A DNA stretch of 64,000 bases from Enterobacter kobei (GCF_001729765.1 NZ_CP017181.1:2852001-2916000); one strand, 5' to 3'. Shown: positions 33,502 to 47,415, numbered from the stretch's first letter. Made by a program: numbers and translations. The notes: a model not told the origin generated them from the letters alone.

Positions 33502-34005
33502 CTACGCTACATGATTCGCCGCGATATCCAGCAGCGCCATCTCTTCGCTGTTCAGCAGCTTCTCAATGTTCACCAGAATCAGCATACGCTCGCCGAGCGC
33601 ACCCAGACCGGTAAGGTATTCGGTCGACAGGGTGACCGCAAACTCCGGCGCAGGGCGAATCTGGTCAGAGGTCAGAGAGAGCACGTCAGATACGCCATCC
33701 ACCACGATACCCACCACGCGCTGCCCCAGGTTCAGGACGATCACCACGGTGTTGTCATTGTAGTCAACGTCGCCCTGGCTGAACTTCACGCGCAGATCGA
33801 CGATGGGCACAATGACGCCGCGCAGGTTGGTGACACCTTTAATAAAAGCAGGTGTGTTAGCGATGCGGGTAACCTGATCGTAACCACGAATTTCCTGCAC
33901 TTTAAGGATATCGATGCCGTACTCCTCATCGCCTAAAGTGAATACCAGGAATTCCTGTCCTGATGGCTCGCCCGCCAGTTTCGTTACATTACTCATACCG
34001 GTCAT
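33502..34005 (-). CDS. cheW: Chemotaxis coupling protein CheW
   Basis: 167 residues, the E. coli length. SH3-like fold bridging receptors and the CheA P5 domain; the conserved [20 protein letters not shown] and [16 protein letters not shown] are evident. Nineteen bases downstream of cheA. Ends the mot-cheAW operon here, because tar is not next to it as it is in E. coli. Confidence 0.98.
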   Translation of the reverse strand: MTGMSNVTKLAGEPSGQEFLVFTLGDEEYGIDILKVQEIRGYDQVTRIANTPAFIKGVTNLRGVIVPIVDLRVKFSQGDVDYNDNTVVIVLNLGQRVVGIVVDGVSDVLSLTSDQIRPAPEFAVTLSTEYLTGLGALGERMLILVNIEKLLNSEEMALLDIAANHVA

Positions 34006-34024
34006 GTTTTTACCTTCTACTTAA

Positions 34025-36061
34025 TCAGGCGGCTGTGTACGCCACACGTTGTTCACGATTTAATCCCTGAAGCGCCGACACATCGACGATCAGCGCCACG
34101 CTACCATCACCCAGAATGGTCGCGGCAGAAATACCAGGCACTTTGCGGTAGTTGCTTTCGAGGTTCTTCACCACCACCTGATGCTGACCAATCAGCTGAT
34201 CAACCAGCAGCGCATAGCGACGGCCCGCACTTTGCAGGATCACAACGATGCCCTGCGTGGCCTCGGTCTTCGCGCCGTCCACTTCGAACACTTTCCACAG
34301 TTCCACCAGCGGCAGATATTCCCCGCGCACTTCGAGCACGCGCTCACCGCCCGCCAGCGGATGCAGATCTTCTTCACGCGGCTGCAGGGATTCCATCACC
34401 GCGTTCAGCGGAAGAATGAACACTTCGTCTGCCACTTTCACGGACATCCCGTCGAGGATCGCCAGCGTCAGCGGAAGCAGGATGCGAATGGTGGTGCCGG
34501 AACCCTGCTTAGACTGGATCTCAACGTGGCCGCCCATCTCCTGGATGTTACGTTTCACCACGTCCATGCCGACGCCGCGCCCGGAAACGTCAGTCACCTG
34601 CTCTGCGGTAGAGAAGCCGGGCGCGAAGATCAGCATCCCCACTTCTTCATCGGTCATGTTTTCGTTGACCGCCATGCCCTGCGAAATCGCCTTCGCCAGA
34701 ATACGCTCGCGGTTAAGACCCGCGCCGTCATCGGTCACTTCGATGCAAATATTCCCGCCCTGATGTTCCGCAGAGAGAATCAAATTGCCCACCGGCGATT
34801 TTCCGGCAGCAATGCGGTTTTCCGGCAGTTCAATACCGTGGTCGAGGCTGTTACGCACGAGGTGCGTTAACGGGTCGATGATGCGCTCGATCAGGCTCTT
34901 ATCCAGCTCGGTGGAGCTACCCATCAGCGTCAGTTCAATCTGTTTATTCAGTTTGCTCGCGAGATCGCGTACCAGGCGCGGGAAGCGGCTGAAGACATAT
35001 TCCATCGGCATCATACGGATGGACATGACCGATTCCTGCAGATCGCGGGCGTTACGTTGTAACTGACCCATGCTGGTGATCAGATCGCCATGGGTAACCG
35101 GGTCCAGTTCATTAGAACGTTGTGCCAGCATCGACTGGGTGATCACCAGTTCGCCCACCAGGTTGATCAGCTGGTCAACCTTCTCAACGGCAACGCGAAT
35201 GCTGGTGGATTCGCTGGAGCGCGCGGCCGGTTTTTCACCACGTGCAGGTGCAGCAGCGTCTTTTGGCACCGCTTTCAGCGCCGGGGCCGCAGGCGCGACA
35301 GCCGGGGTCGGAGCCTGAGCGATGACGGCCACCTCTTCCTGCGCTACTGGAGCTTCCGCTTCGGCGGTTTCGGTTTCGAAGGCAATCTGGTCGGCTTCAA
35401 TCACAAAGCACAGCACCGCCACGATATCGTCCTGACCAATCCCGTCATCAAGCGTAGCGGCGAGGCTGTCTTTGCCTTTCACGACATTGCTTAACGTCGC
35501 CAGGTTACCCAGCTCTTCTTCCAGCAGGTTAACCTCATTCTCTTTCAGGCGTGAAAGCACAACACGCAATTTGCCCGCTTGCGCAGCGGCTGGCACGGTT
35601 TCACCGGCACCAACCGCATCGACAACGCTCAGTTTTGCAGCAGGGACAACGGCTGCTGCGACCTCACCTTTTGCTTCCAGGGCGAGTTGGCGAAGCGCAT
35701 TGCAGATATATTCAAAGCTGGCGGCATCAGGCTCTGCCGAACTTTTATAGGCGTCGAGCTGTTCCTGCATAATATCTTTGGTTTCCAAAAACAGGTTGAT
35801 AATGTCGGTATTGAGCTGCATCTCACCGCGTCGTGCTTCATCCAGCAGGTTTTCCATTAAATGGGTTGTTTCCTGCAGGATGGTAAATCCAAACGTTCCG
35901 GCTCCGCCCTTAATGGAATGCGCCGCACGGAAGATGGCATTGAGCTGCTCGGAGTCCGGTGCTTCGGGCACCAGGTCGAGCAAATGTTGCTCCATATCGG
36001 CCAACAATTCGTCGGCTTCATCAAAGAATGTCTGGTAAAAATCGCTAATATCCATGCTCAC
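34025..36061 (-). CDS. cheA: Chemotaxis histidine kinase CheA
   Basis: 678 residues, GTG start as in E. coli. P1 carries phospho-accepting His48 ([14 protein letters not shown]); a Met near residue 98 would give short CheA. P2 binds CheY/CheB; P3–P4 include [12 protein letters not shown] (N box), [13 protein letters not shown] (G1) and [15 protein letters not shown] (G2); P5 couples to CheW. It is ~24 residues longer than E. coli CheA because the P1–P2 and P2–P3 linkers are Ala/Pro-rich insertions. Follows motB by only a few bases. Confidence 0.98.
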   Translation of the reverse strand: MSMDISDFYQTFFDEADELLADMEQHLLDLVPEAPDSEQLNAIFRAAHSIKGGAGTFGFTILQETTHLMENLLDEARRGEMQLNTDIINLFLETKDIMQEQLDAYKSSAEPDAASFEYICNALRQLALEAKGEVAAAVVPAAKLSVVDAVGAGETVPAAAQAGKLRVVLSRLKENEVNLLEEELGNLATLSNVVKGKDSLAATLDDGIGQDDIVAVLCFVIEADQIAFETETAEAEAPVAQEEVAVIAQAPTPAVAPAAPALKAVPKDAAAPARGEKPAARSSESTSIRVAVEKVDQLINLVGELVITQSMLAQRSNELDPVTHGDLITSMGQLQRNARDLQESVMSIRMMPMEYVFSRFPRLVRDLASKLNKQIELTLMGSSTELDKSLIERIIDPLTHLVRNSLDHGIELPENRIAAGKSPVGNLILSAEHQGGNICIEVTDDGAGLNRERILAKAISQGMAVNENMTDEEVGMLIFAPGFSTAEQVTDVSGRGVGMDVVKRNIQEMGGHVEIQSKQGSGTTIRILLPLTLAILDGMSVKVADEVFILPLNAVMESLQPREEDLHPLAGGERVLEVRGEYLPLVELWKVFEVDGAKTEATQGIVVILQSAGRRYALLVDQLIGQHQVVVKNLESNYRKVPGISAATILGDGSVALIVDVSALQGLNREQRVAYTAA

Positions 36062-36065
36062 GCTA

Positions 36066-36995
36066 TCACCTCGGATTGGCTGGTGGCGATGTTGGAACGG
36101 CAGCCGAAGGAACGGCCCCAGGCTGTTTTAAATCGTCCAGTGACTCATTCTGACTTTCGGCGTTTTCATGCAGGATGGCCTGCTCCGCCTGCTGGTTCAG
36201 CACTAAAAGACTGATACGACGGTTGATGGCGTCATCCGGCCCGCGGTCGGAGACGCGCATGGTTGCTGCCATGCCGACCACGCGCAGTACCTTGCCATCA
36301 TCAAGCCCACCGGCCACCAGCTCGCGACGCGAGGCGTTGGCACGATCGGCAGAAAGCTCCCAGTTGCTGTATCCCTTCTCCCCACTGGCGTACGGGAAAT
36401 CATCCGTGTGGCCTGACAGGCTGATTCGGTTAGGAATGCCGTTCAGCACCGGTGCAATAGCGCGCAGAATATCGCGCATGTACGGCTCAACCTCAGCGCT
36501 GCCGGTTTTAAACATCGGACGGTTCTGGCTATCAATGATCTGAATACGCAACCCTTCCTGCACCAGATCGATTTTCAGGTGCGGTCGCAACGCACGCAGT
36601 TTGGGGTCAGCCTCAATCAGCTGATCGAGATCGCCACGCAGTTTTTTCAGACGCGCCTGTTCCATCTTCCTCTTCAGCTCGTCGATGTTCGGCTCTTTTT
36701 TCACCTCACCCTTCTGCTGGGTGTAATCATCACCGCCGCCAGGAATGGGGCTGTCGCTGTTAGAGATACGCGGCCCACCGGTCACTGCCGTCGCCAGCGG
36801 CGTACGGAAATATTCGGCAATCTGGATCAGTTCTTTCGGGCTGGAGATGGAGATCAGCCACATCACCAGAAAGAACGCCATCATTGCAGTCATAAAGTCG
36901 GCGTACGCGATTTTCCACGAGCCGTGCGCGCCATGCCCACCGCCCTTGTGCTTGCGTTTTTTTACGATGACGATCGGATGGGACTGATTTTTCAT
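36066..36995 (-). CDS. motB: Flagellar stator protein MotB
   Basis: 309 residues. One membrane helix ([19 protein letters not shown]) bears the proton-carrying Asp33; the OmpA-like C-terminal domain ([19 protein letters not shown]) anchors the stator to peptidoglycan. Its start overlaps the motA stop by 4 nt. The Asp is followed by the plug segment that keeps the channel closed before assembly. Confidence 0.98.
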   Translation of the reverse strand: MKNQSHPIVIVKKRKHKGGGHGAHGSWKIAYADFMTAMMAFFLVMWLISISSPKELIQIAEYFRTPLATAVTGGPRISNSDSPIPGGGDDYTQQKGEVKKEPNIDELKRKMEQARLKKLRGDLDQLIEADPKLRALRPHLKIDLVQEGLRIQIIDSQNRPMFKTGSAEVEPYMRDILRAIAPVLNGIPNRISLSGHTDDFPYASGEKGYSNWELSADRANASRRELVAGGLDDGKVLRVVGMAATMRVSDRGPDDAINRRISLLVLNQQAEQAILHENAESQNESLDDLKQPGAVPSAAVPTSPPANPR

Positions 36996-37879
36996 GCGTC
37001 CTCAGTTGTCGTCTGTTGGTTTGGGTTTTTCACCGCGCGCACGTGTTCTTCAAGTTCGATAAACGACGGACGCTCGCTGGAGTAAAGCGTTTTACGGCCA
37101 AATTCAACCGCGATCGGCGGCGCATAACCGTTGAGGTTTGAGAGCAGCGTGATCTTCACGCACTGCATCATTTTTGTGGTTTCCGCGCTCTTCTGGCGCA
37201 GGACGCTGGCCAGCGGAGAGATAAAACCATAAGCCAGCAAAATACCGAGGAAGGTCCCTACCATCGCATGGGCAATCAGCGCGCCCAGTTCGGCCGCCGG
37301 ACGATCCGCCGAGGCCAGGGCATGTACCACCCCCATCACCGCCGCAACGATACCGAAAGCCGGAAGCGAGTCACCCACCAGCGCCAGGCTGTTGGCAGGC
37401 ACTTCAGATTCGCTTTCGTGGGTTTCGATCTCTTCATCCATCAGCGCTTCGATTTCGAAGGTATTCATATTGCCGCTGATGATGAGTCGCAGATAATCGA
37501 CGATGAAATCCAGCATCATGGCATCAGCCAGAATGCGCGGATAGCTGGCAAAAATTTCGCTCTCTTTCGGGTTTTCAATATCCCGCTCAAGAGAGAACAT
37601 CCCCTGCTGACGTGACTTCGCCATCAGGCGATAGAGCAGCGCCAGCAGATCCATATACATGCTTTTGGTATATTTCGAGCGACGGAACAGCAATGGAATG
37701 GCTTTCAACGTGCCCTTGATGGATTTGCCGTTGTTACCAACGATAAAAGCCCCTACCCCTGCGCCGCCGATGATAATAAGTTCAGCCGGTTGATAGAGTG
37801 CTCCAAGGTGCCCGCCGGTCATCATGTAACCGCCGAAAACTGTACCGAGAACTACCAGGTAACCTAATAAGATAAGCAC
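36992..37879 (-). CDS. motA: Flagellar stator protein MotA
   Basis: 295 residues, GTG start at 37879. Four membrane helices; the conserved [15 protein letters not shown] and the TM3–TM4 region with Pro residues ([20 protein letters not shown]) that respond to proton flow. With MotB forms the 5:2 stator driving rotation. First gene of mot-cheAW, 123 bp downstream of flhC behind a terminator, so it needs its own (class III) promoter; I could not pick a convincing sigma-28 site. Confidence 0.98.
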   Translation of the reverse strand: MLILLGYLVVLGTVFGGYMMTGGHLGALYQPAELIIIGGAGVGAFIVGNNGKSIKGTLKAIPLLFRRSKYTKSMYMDLLALLYRLMAKSRQQGMFSLERDIENPKESEIFASYPRILADAMMLDFIVDYLRLIISGNMNTFEIEALMDEEIETHESESEVPANSLALVGDSLPAFGIVAAVMGVVHALASADRPAAELGALIAHAMVGTFLGILLAYGFISPLASVLRQKSAETTKMMQCVKITLLSNLNGYAPPIAVEFGRKTLYSSERPSFIELEEHVRAVKNPNQQTTTEDA

Positions 37880-37946
37880 GACATCATCCTTCCGCTAGTG
37901 ACTATGGCAAGGACGTTCAGTTCGTAGCGTTTACCGTTTGAGGGGT

Positions 37947-37980
37947 AAAAAAAAGCAGCGGTAATGACTTACCGCTGCTG
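37947..37980 (-). terminator. Terminator of flhDC
   Basis: Minus strand AGCAGCGGTAA/TTACCGCTGCT 11-bp stem with a 4-nt loop followed by eight Ts, 23 bases past the flhC stop. Separates the class I flhDC transcript from mot-cheAW. Confidence 0.93.
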
Positions 37981-38002
37981 GAATCTTGCCCACACGTTCG
38001 GG

Positions 38003-38581
38003 TTAAACAGCTTGTTCGATCTGTTCATCCAGCAGTTGTGGAATAATATCGGCAGCATCCCGGGAAAGTTTACGTCTTTTTACTGCGCGGGATGGAGGCT
38101 GGCATAAACTACAGGCGAAGCTGCCAACAGGCTGATGAGCATGGGTAATAAAATTGCCATCGCAGCAATTGCAGCGCGACAATTCAAGCATTCCGCTCTC
38201 AACAAAACGTACCAGCGTCCATGCTCGGGTCAGTGCCAGCAGGGGGCCTTCGTCCTGCTGCGGGCATTGTTCAAGGTAAAGTTTATACGCTTTGATCACG
38301 GCGTCGACGCCGCTACACAAACCGGTTTTCAGAAGGTATTGCCAGGCGTTACAGAACATCGATGCGTGGATATTTTGCTCCCACGTCATAAACCAGTCTG
38401 TCGAAAACGGCAACATGCCTTTCGGCGGGGGACTACCACGTAACTCTTTATACAGTTTAATGAGGCGACCACGGCTCAGCTGAGTCTCGCTTTCCAGCAT
38501 TTGTAAACGAGCACCCAGCGTAATCAGCTCCATGGCAAGCTGTATGTCACGCGCTTCCTGAACAATGCTTTTCTCGCTCAT
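38003..38581 (-). CDS. flhC: Flagellar master regulator subunit FlhC
   Basis: 192 residues. With FlhD forms the D4C2 activator of class II flagellar promoters. The zinc site is the four-Cys cluster in [12 protein letters not shown] and [11 protein letters not shown]. Start ATG at 38579–38581, two bases after the flhD stop, so translation is coupled. Near-identical to E. coli FlhC. Confidence 0.98.
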   Translation of the reverse strand: MSEKSIVQEARDIQLAMELITLGARLQMLESETQLSRGRLIKLYKELRGSPPPKGMLPFSTDWFMTWEQNIHASMFCNAWQYLLKTGLCSGVDAVIKAYKLYLEQCPQQDEGPLLALTRAWTLVRFVESGMLELSRCNCCDGNFITHAHQPVGSFACSLCQPPSRAVKRRKLSRDAADIIPQLLDEQIEQAV

Positions 38582-38583
38582 TG

Positions 38584-38934
38584 CTAGGCCCTTTTCTTAC
38601 GGGCTGCGTCATCAGGCTGGCTGATTTCGTTAAGCAAGCGAGTGGAGAGAAGAATACCGGTATGGATCTGTTGCAGATCGTCAACACGGGATTCCTGCGT
38701 CAGACGCGTGATCGTCTGCGGATTGTCAAAACGGAACTGGCAAACCAGTTGATTCGTTTCGGCCAGTTTTACCATCTGCGGGAGGGTTAAACCACCCAGC
38801 ATGGTTGCCATTTCTTCGTTAATACCCAGACGAAACATCGCGGACGCTTTGTCCTGACTAATTAAACGCTGCGCGAGCAGTAAATATGACAAATTGATGT
38901 CATAGATATGTTTTAGCAACTCGGATGTATGCAT
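38584..38934 (-). CDS. flhD: Flagellar master regulator subunit FlhD
   Basis: 116 residues starting [14 protein letters not shown]; the start at 38932–38934 is chosen by E. coli length and a GGGA upstream, not the ATG three codons earlier. Helical dimer with the interchain Cys (NQLVCQFRF). Together with FlhC commits the cell to flagellar synthesis. Preceded by ~800 bp of regulatory DNA. Confidence 0.97.
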   Translation of the reverse strand: MHTSELLKHIYDINLSYLLLAQRLISQDKASAMFRLGINEEMATMLGGLTLPQMVKLAETNQLVCQFRFDNPQTITRLTQESRVDDLQQIHTGILLSTRLLNEISQPDDAARKKRA

Positions 38935-39728
38935 TGTTCCCATCCCGAATAACCAACTATTATTTTTATGCGGAAAGACCGCACCCCGTGATGTCGCCGG
39001 GAAATCACCCGGTATAAAAAGAAAAGGCTAAATGCATAGTTGAATCTAGGTTTGTATTCATCGAAACGCGCAAGAGTCGAAACGCAGTAACGTCTCTTAC
39101 GTGGTTTATCATTTCTTACAAATAACTAAGATTTTTCCTAATTCGACGCAAACTCTACTCGTCAGATTTGCCACATACAATGCAGCCACCCTCAAATTTA
39201 AAAAAAATGTGATCCACGTCACACAATTTAAGTGAATATCCTCCATAAATCCATCAGTATGACTTGTAGTTTGTTCATTTTTTGCCCAATTGGCACAGTT
39301 TTGTATTCTTAATCGACGAATAGTCATGCAGAAGGGTGAAGCGAACTGGCATGTATCGTGCTTTTCCTGCCGTGAGCGCGCCCCGGAAACCTTCACAAGA
39401 TGCTCATCTTAAGGAAACATTTTTCTTACCGTGAAAAAACATAGAGTTATGCAAGCCGCCCACAAAAATTGTTTCAGAGCGTGATCATTCGAAATATGTT
39501 TATAACGGGTTAAAACGATTTAACGGCAAAAGAGGGAAATTGTGTGATTTACGTTAAGTTGTTAATTTTTTTCATTTAGACGCGTTTTTCAGTTATTCTT
39601 CTTATAAGAATAATTAATGAATAATTATGATAAGCTTCACACTAATGTCGTAATCCCCTCTTGCAGATCCTGGTCATTCGCGGTAATGGTGATCACACGC
39701 TGTCTTTCAGACATCTAAGGAGTGCGAC
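38935..39728. promoter_or_regulatory. Long flhDC / uspC divergent regulatory region
   Basis: 794 bp without a recognised gene. A perfect CRP site is at 39208–39223, ~275 bp before flhD on the minus strand. The rest is A+T-rich with many short A/T runs, as in the E. coli flhDC control region, which receives H-NS, OmpR, RcsB, LrhA and other inputs and has a ~200-nt untranslated leader. I could not place individual sites other than CRP. Confidence 0.7.
39208..39223. promoter_or_regulatory. CRP site upstream of flhDC
   Basis: TGTGATCCACGTCACA, a perfect CRP palindrome preceded by A-tract DNA. CRP activation of flhDC underlies glucose repression of motility in enterobacteria. Confidence 0.85.
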
Positions 39729-40157
39729 ATGAGTTACTCCCATCTGCTTGTATCTGTTGCTGTTTCTCCCGAAAGCCATCTGCTTGTTTCCCGGGCCGTG
39801 TCCATCGCCAGGCCCAGCAATGCGCGCATTAGCCTCATCACGCTTGCAGCCGAACCCGAGATGTATAATCAGCTGGCAGCCCCCATGCTGGAAGATATTC
39901 GTGAGGTATTGCAGGAAGAAACACAGCAATTTCTGCGAGAGTTGGTAGAAAAGGCACAATATCCTGTTTACGAGACCGTAATTGCGACCGGTGAACTTAA
40001 TGCTCATATTCTCGACATGTGTCGCAAACAGAATATTGATTTAGTAATTTGCGGGAACCATAACCACAGCTTTTTATCTCGCGCAGCTTGCGCGGCAAAA
40101 TCGATTGTCGCGTCAAGCCAGGTTGATGTGCTGTTAGTGCCGCTTGGGGGGTCGTAA
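39729..40157 (+). CDS. uspC: Universal stress protein UspC
   Basis: 142 residues, Usp fold: SHLLVSVAVSPESHLLVSRA at the N-terminus and DLVICGNHNHSFLSRAACAA near the C-terminus. The ATP-binding glycine pattern (G-x2-G-x9-G) is absent, so it belongs to the non-ATP-binding UspA/UspC class. Usp proteins respond to stationary phase and DNA damage; UspC also scaffolds KdpDE in E. coli. Divergent from flhDC, convergent with otsA. Confidence 0.95.
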   Translation: MSYSHLLVSVAVSPESHLLVSRAVSIARPSNARISLITLAAEPEMYNQLAAPMLEDIREVLQEETQQFLRELVEKAQYPVYETVIATGELNAHILDMCRKQNIDLVICGNHNHSFLSRAACAAKSIVASSQVDVLLVPLGGS

Positions 40158-40173
40158 ACCCCCCGGAGGAATA

Positions 40174-42508
<2,335 letters not shown>

Positions 42509-42552
42509 TCAACTATGGTTATAAGTTGAGCAATAAAAAGTCAGCGTCGGGG

Positions 42553-43533
42553 TTACACGGTACGCTTTGCTTTTTGCTTGTAACGGTCGAATATCACCGC
42601 CGCCAGCAGGATCAGACCACGCACCACGTACTGAGAGAACGGCGAAATATTCAGCAGGTTCATGGCGTTCTCTACCGTCCCTAAAATCAGGATACCAGCC
42701 ACCACATATGAGATTTTTCCGATGCCGCCCTTGAGGGAAACACCCCCTAAAACGCAGGCAGAAATGACGATCAGCTCATAACCAATCGAGGTCATTGGCT
42801 GGCCGCTGGTCATACGCGAGGCCAGAATAATCCCGGCGGCGGCAGAAACCAGTCCCGAGAGGACAAAGATAATAATCTTGGTGCGCACCACCGGCACACC
42901 GGCCAGACGTGCGGCTTCTTCATTGCCCCCGATCGCCAGAGTATTGCGGCCAAACGTGGTCCGGTTGAGCAGGAAGCCGAACAGGATCAGGCAGGCCACG
43001 GTGAGCCAGATTGGCGCAGGCAGGCCCAGCCAGTTAGCGTAACCCAGCGTAAAGAAGCGCTCGTCTTCAATCCCGACCGCTTTACCGTCGGAGATGATAT
43101 AGGCCAGACCTCGCACAATTTGCATCGTCGCAAGCGTGGTTATCAGGGCGTTAATCTTCAGACGAGCAATGACAAAACCGTTCACCAGGCCGCTAAGCAC
43201 GCCTAGTAACAGACCCGCCAGCACGCCAATCCACAGGCTTTCTGTCATGTTGATCACCACGGCGGTGGTCACGCCCGCACAGGCGATAACAGAGGCCACC
43301 GACAGGTCGAAATCACCGGAGGCCAGACAGAACAGCATACCGCAGGCCACCATGCCGGACATGGAAATGGCCAGGCCCAATCCTTTCATATTAATGAAAG
43401 TGGCAAAGTTAGGGACGAAGATCGCACAGGCGACGAAAAGTGCGGCAAAGACCACCAGCATGCCGTACTGATCCCAGATACGACCAAAACTAAAAGCCGA
43501 CTTCGGCGCTCCGGATGTAGTAACAGAGGACAT
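42553..43533 (-). CDS. araH: L-arabinose ABC transporter permease AraH
   Basis: 326 residues from the second of two adjacent ATGs (43531–43533), six bases after AGGAG. Branched permease of the ribose/xylose type with about ten membrane helices; the EAA-like loop IGGNEEAARLAGVPVVRTK is evident. Homodimer in the inner membrane with AraG. Eleven to fourteen bases downstream of araG. Confidence 0.97.
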   Translation of the reverse strand: MSSVTTSGAPKSAFSFGRIWDQYGMLVVFAALFVACAIFVPNFATFINMKGLGLAISMSGMVACGMLFCLASGDFDLSVASVIACAGVTTAVVINMTESLWIGVLAGLLLGVLSGLVNGFVIARLKINALITTLATMQIVRGLAYIISDGKAVGIEDERFFTLGYANWLGLPAPIWLTVACLILFGFLLNRTTFGRNTLAIGGNEEAARLAGVPVVRTKIIIFVLSGLVSAAAGIILASRMTSGQPMTSIGYELIVISACVLGGVSLKGGIGKISYVVAGILILGTVENAMNLLNISPFSQYVVRGLILLAAVIFDRYKQKAKRTV

Positions 43534-43547
43534 CATTAACTCCTTAC

Positions 43548-45062
43548 TCAGGCGACTGCCTGGCTGACTTTAGGCATGGCGAGGTTCAACGCCTGTTGTT
43601 CATTCGCCTGTTCATGAAGTAATTCACCGGCGATTTCGCCTTCACGCATCACCACAATGCGGTCGGCAACGCCAAGCACCTCCGGCAGATCGCTGGAGGC
43701 GAAAAGTACCGCCACGCCGCGTTTTGCCAGTTCATAGATCACGTTATAAATCTCGTGTTTTGCGCCCACATCGATACCGCGCGTCGGCTCATCCAGCAAA
43801 ATGACCTTCATGTCTTCCGACAACCAGCGGCCTAAAATGGCCTTCTGCTGGTTCCCCCCTGACAAATTCATAATCAGCTGTTCCGGGCCGGGCGTTTTAA
43901 TATTCAGCGAGCGAATATGGTGGTCGGCATTGCTCGACTCCCAGCTGTCGTTTATCAGGCAACCCGCGCGAATAAACTTACGGCGGGCGGAAATATTGAT
44001 GTTGTCACGCACCGAATGCACCGGAATGATCCCTTCCGCTTTGCGGTCTTCCGGACAGAGCATCATTCCTGCCCTGATCGCGTGGGCGGGTTTCTGGATA
44101 TCAACCTGCTCACCGTCGATGGAGACCCGCCCTGCGGAAATGCGGGTACCCCCGAACAAGCCTTTCATTAATTCGCTGCGCCCCGCCCCTACCAGGCCAA
44201 ACAGCCCGACGATCTCGCCGCTGCGGACGGATAATGAAACCGGTGTTCTCACGCCTGGCGCTTTCACGTTTTCCAGCCGCAGGCGTTCAGGGCCATACTC
44301 GCGCGGCTTCCAGTGATAGATATCGCCCAGATCGCGCCCGACCATCGCCTGAACAAGCTGGTCATGGTTAACCTGCTGCATATCGCTAAAGGTGCGCACA
44401 TAGCGCCCATCTTTAAAAACGGTAATGGCATCGCTCAGGGCAAATATCTCTTCCATGCGGTGCGAGACATACAAAATGGTGCGTCCTTCCTGTCGCAACT
44501 CGCGGATCACGCGGAACAGGTTTTCGATTTCACGCTTGGAGAGCGAGCTGGTGGGTTCATCGAAAGCAATAATTTTGGCGTTGCGCGCCAGCGCCTTGGC
44601 AATTTCAACCATCTGCCACTGGCCGATGGAGAGATATTTCAGCGGCGTCTGGGGATCGACATCCAGACCAAGATGTTTAAGCTGCAGCCCCGCTTCATAA
44701 TTAAGTAGCGAACGGTTCACCACGCCGCCTTTGTGCGGAAGCTGGCCTAAATAGATATTTTCCGCCACGGTCATCTCGGGAATAAGGTGCAATTCCTGAT
44801 AGATAATGGCCACCCCGGCATTAAGCGCCGCCGTGGTATCGGCAAAGGCCATCTCTTCGCCGCGAATAGCCAGCGTGCCGGTTGTTGGCGCGTAGTTGCC
44901 GCTGAGGATTTTTAACAGCGTGGATTTCCCCGCTCCGTTTTCCCCCATCAGGGCGTGAACCTGTCCGGCATAGCAGTCAAAGCTGATATCGGTCAGCGCA
45001 TTAACACCGGGGAACGTTTTCCCGATGCCGCGAAAAGAGAGATAGGGATGAGACTGTTGCAT
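43548..45062 (-). CDS. araG: L-arabinose ABC transporter ATPase AraG
   Basis: 504 residues, two fused ATPase domains. Domain 1: Walker [13 protein letters not shown], signature [13 protein letters not shown], Walker [10 protein letters not shown]. Domain 2: degenerate Walker [12 protein letters not shown], signature [15 protein letters not shown], Walker [10 protein letters not shown]. This is the sugar-importer (CUT2) layout. Between araF and araH in one operon. Confidence 0.98.
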   Translation of the reverse strand: MQQSHPYLSFRGIGKTFPGVNALTDISFDCYAGQVHALMGENGAGKSTLLKILSGNYAPTTGTLAIRGEEMAFADTTAALNAGVAIIYQELHLIPEMTVAENIYLGQLPHKGGVVNRSLLNYEAGLQLKHLGLDVDPQTPLKYLSIGQWQMVEIAKALARNAKIIAFDEPTSSLSKREIENLFRVIRELRQEGRTILYVSHRMEEIFALSDAITVFKDGRYVRTFSDMQQVNHDQLVQAMVGRDLGDIYHWKPREYGPERLRLENVKAPGVRTPVSLSVRSGEIVGLFGLVGAGRSELMKGLFGGTRISAGRVSIDGEQVDIQKPAHAIRAGMMLCPEDRKAEGIIPVHSVRDNINISARRKFIRAGCLINDSWESSNADHHIRSLNIKTPGPEQLIMNLSGGNQQKAILGRWLSEDMKVILLDEPTRGIDVGAKHEIYNVIYELAKRGVAVLFASSDLPEVLGVADRIVVMREGEIAGELLHEQANEQQALNLAMPKVSQAVA

Positions 45063-45133
45063 AACGACTCCGTGATTCCTGTAGTCTGTACGTCTGGCCC
45101 CTTACGGCGAGTAAGGGGCACAATCACAGCGTA

Positions 45134-46123
45134 TTACTTACCGCCCAGTCCTTTTTTCGCCAGTTCCTCTTTGAAGTTGTCGCGGGTGATCAGCACCACG
45201 TCGGTCACTTCGGTAAATTTCGGCGGTTCAGCGCCTTTGGTTACCCAGTTGTAGAGCATTTCGCTGGATTTGTAGCCGTGGACATCCGGGCTTGGCAGCA
45301 GAGAACCGTAGAAGCCGGTGGCCTGCGCTTTGGAAAGCTCACTGACGGCGTCAACGCCGTTGATGCCAATTCCGATCACATCGGGCGCTTTAAAGCCCTG
45401 GCCTTCTGTCGCACGGACCCCACCCAGCACGGTGTTATCGTTCATACCGACCACCAGCCAGTGCTTCACTTCCGGGTGCTGAACCAGCATGGAGTTCGCG
45501 GCGTCAAATGCCCCCGGGATATCGTTGGATTTGGTCGGGACTTTATAGATCTGTTTCTCCGGGAAACCGGCCGCTTTCAGCGCGTCCATTGAGCCCGTCG
45601 TACGACGACGTGCTGTGTCCAGCTCATCAGCGGTAATGGCCATGACGGCGGTCTCTTTCACATCCCAGCCGCGTTTCTGCATTTCTTTATAGAGTTCCTG
45701 ACCCTGACGTTCGCCGATTTTGGTCGCCGCCATCATGACCAGCGGCACGCTGTCCATCGGTTTGCCTTTGGCATTCACGAACTGATCGTCAACGGCAATG
45801 ACTTTCATGTCGTAACCGCGGGCTTTCGCCGCAATGGCGGACCCCAGTTTCGGATCCGGTGTACAGATAACAAAACCTTTTGCACCGCTGGCCGCCAGGC
45901 TGTCGATGGCGTTCAGCGTTTTCTCACCGTCGGGCACGGCGATTTTAATCACTTCAAAACCTAAATCTTTCCCGGCTTTATCTGCGAATTTCCACTCGGT
46001 CTGGAACCAGGGTTCTTCGGGCTGTTTTACCAGAAAACCGAGTTTTAAATTCTCAGCGATAGCGGATTGTGACATAACGGCAGCCAGACCGATGGCCGCC
46101 AGCGCTTTAGTAAATTTGTGCAT
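45134..46123 (-). CDS. araF: L-arabinose-binding periplasmic protein AraF
   Basis: 329 residues from MHKFTKAL (ATG at 46121–46123, GGAG upstream); same length as E. coli. Signal peptide ends QSAIA. Periplasmic-binding-protein type I fold: NLKLGFLVKQPEEPWF, VIAVDDQFVN and WLVVGMNDNTV are binding-cleft segments. Delivers arabinose to AraGH. Confidence 0.98.
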   Translation of the reverse strand: MHKFTKALAAIGLAAVMSQSAIAENLKLGFLVKQPEEPWFQTEWKFADKAGKDLGFEVIKIAVPDGEKTLNAIDSLAASGAKGFVICTPDPKLGSAIAAKARGYDMKVIAVDDQFVNAKGKPMDSVPLVMMAATKIGERQGQELYKEMQKRGWDVKETAVMAITADELDTARRRTTGSMDALKAAGFPEKQIYKVPTKSNDIPGAFDAANSMLVQHPEVKHWLVVGMNDNTVLGGVRATEGQGFKAPDVIGIGINGVDAVSELSKAQATGFYGSLLPSPDVHGYKSSEMLYNWVTKGAEPPKFTEVTDVVLITRDNFKEELAKKGLGGK

Positions 46124-46911
46124 GGTAAACTCCAGCTTTAGCATTCTTTTCTGTAGGGAATATTTACGTGCTTCTTATTTAATCGGACTTAAAACAAGGC
46201 ATTAGCGCTTACCTCGTCATAAGCGTTATTGCTGGTGATAGTTTTAGCGGGAAATTAATCATCCATAAGAGAGCCCCATCACACCGCAGAATTACAGTAA
46301 TTGCGTACATAAATTCAGCGAAAATGACATAAAAAAGGCAGGATTTGTCAGACAAATAAAAGAGGGGTGAGCAGAATTATCCATAAGATTCGCTAAGAAG
46401 TCCCTGATGCCATTAGACCGGTCACGCCGGGGCTAAGGGTTGAAAGGAACACCCTGCTTTCCATCAAAAAAACACACTCGCGCTGAAAATATATTTCCCG
46501 GCAAAAATTGATTTAGCGCAATTTTAATGAAACATCATATATGCGAAATGAATTATCTGTATTTCTTGCTTTCCCAGATAATTATTCCGACGCAATCCCC
46601 CCGAAACACAAACCGCAACATTAAAAACACACTCCCCCTTAACTATCAGTAAGATAGAATGATTTCATTTCATGGGAAACTATTTGAATATTTGTACTAT
46701 ATTAAATTTTGTAATGTATGGTAAAAACAGCGGGATTAAGACTTTTCTTAAATTAAAGACAACGGTATGCTTATTTATATCGAACACAGGAAGTGAATTT
46801 CGGTCAGCTTTGGCACTGCAGAATCTCTTTTTCTGCTCTATTTCTTCGTATTTGCCTGGCGCTCAGGTTAAGCAACGGACATCACGTCCCACAGTCTATA
46901 AGGATATGAGT
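46124..46911. promoter_or_regulatory. Divergent regulatory region araFGH / ftnB
   Basis: 788 bp, A+T-rich. An AraC half-site-like sequence, AGC-N7-TCCATA, is at 46370–46385, and a second TCCATAAGA at 46262–46270 keeps only the distal half of the motif. Together they suggest AraC control of araFGH. Towards ftnB no gene or clear operator was found; a frame in phase with ftnB is open from 46672 but lacks a ribosome site. Confidence 0.6.
46369..46385 (+). promoter_or_regulatory. AraC half-site (araI-like)
   Basis: GAGCAGAATTATCCATA fits the AraC half-site pattern TAGC-N7-TCCATA with one mismatch, ~250 bp upstream of araF. AraC with arabinose activates araFGH in E. coli. Confidence 0.6.
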
Positions 46912-47415
46912 ATGGCTACCCAAACGATGATGCAAAAACTTAACGCGCAGATGAACCTTGAGTTTTACGCCTCAAATCTGCACCTTTACCTCAGTGCGTG
47001 GTGTTCCGAGAAAAGCCTTACGGGCTCTGCCACGTTCTTTCGTTCACAGGCCCAAAGCAACGTCACCCACATGATGCGCGTCTTTAATTTCCTGAAAGCG
47101 GCGGGGGCAAACCCGGTTGTTAAAGCCCTGGAGGGGATCAACGATAATTACTCTTCTCTGGAAGAATTGTTTGAAAAGACGCTTGAAGAGTATGAACAGC
47201 GTTGCACGACGCTCAACAAGCTGGCCGATGAAGCCAGAGCGCAGCATGACATGACCACGCTGAAATTCCTGCGCGATATGGATAAAGAGCAGCAGCAGGA
47301 CGGAATGCTGCTGAAAACCCTTGCGGACGAGATCCATAATGCGCAACAGGCAGGTTTGTGCCCGGAACAAACCGATCGCCACCTGCTCGACATTGTCACA
47401 GTGCAGCATCACTGA
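46912..47415 (+). CDS. ftnB: Ferritin-like protein FtnB
   Basis: 167 residues from the ATG at 46912, seven bases after AGGA (the ATG at 46906 is too close). Four-helix bundle of the ferritin superfamily ([20 protein letters not shown]). Like E. coli FtnB it differs from FtnA at several metal-ligand positions: [14 protein letters not shown] replaces the E-x-x-H pair of active ferritins. In Salmonella FtnB helps repair Fe-S clusters. Divergent from araFGH. Confidence 0.93.
   Translation: MATQTMMQKLNAQMNLEFYASNLHLYLSAWCSEKSLTGSATFFRSQAQSNVTHMMRVFNFLKAAGANPVVKALEGINDNYSSLEELFEKTLEEYEQRCTTLNKLADEARAQHDMTTLKFLRDMDKEQQQDGMLLKTLADEIHNAQQAGLCPEQTDRHLLDIVTVQHH

Noticed and set aside
37880-38002. Sigma-28 promoter for motA (TAAACGCTACGAACTG...)
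   Set aside because: A TAAA minus-35 is present but no GCCGATAA-like minus-10 at the right spacing; not confident enough to list.
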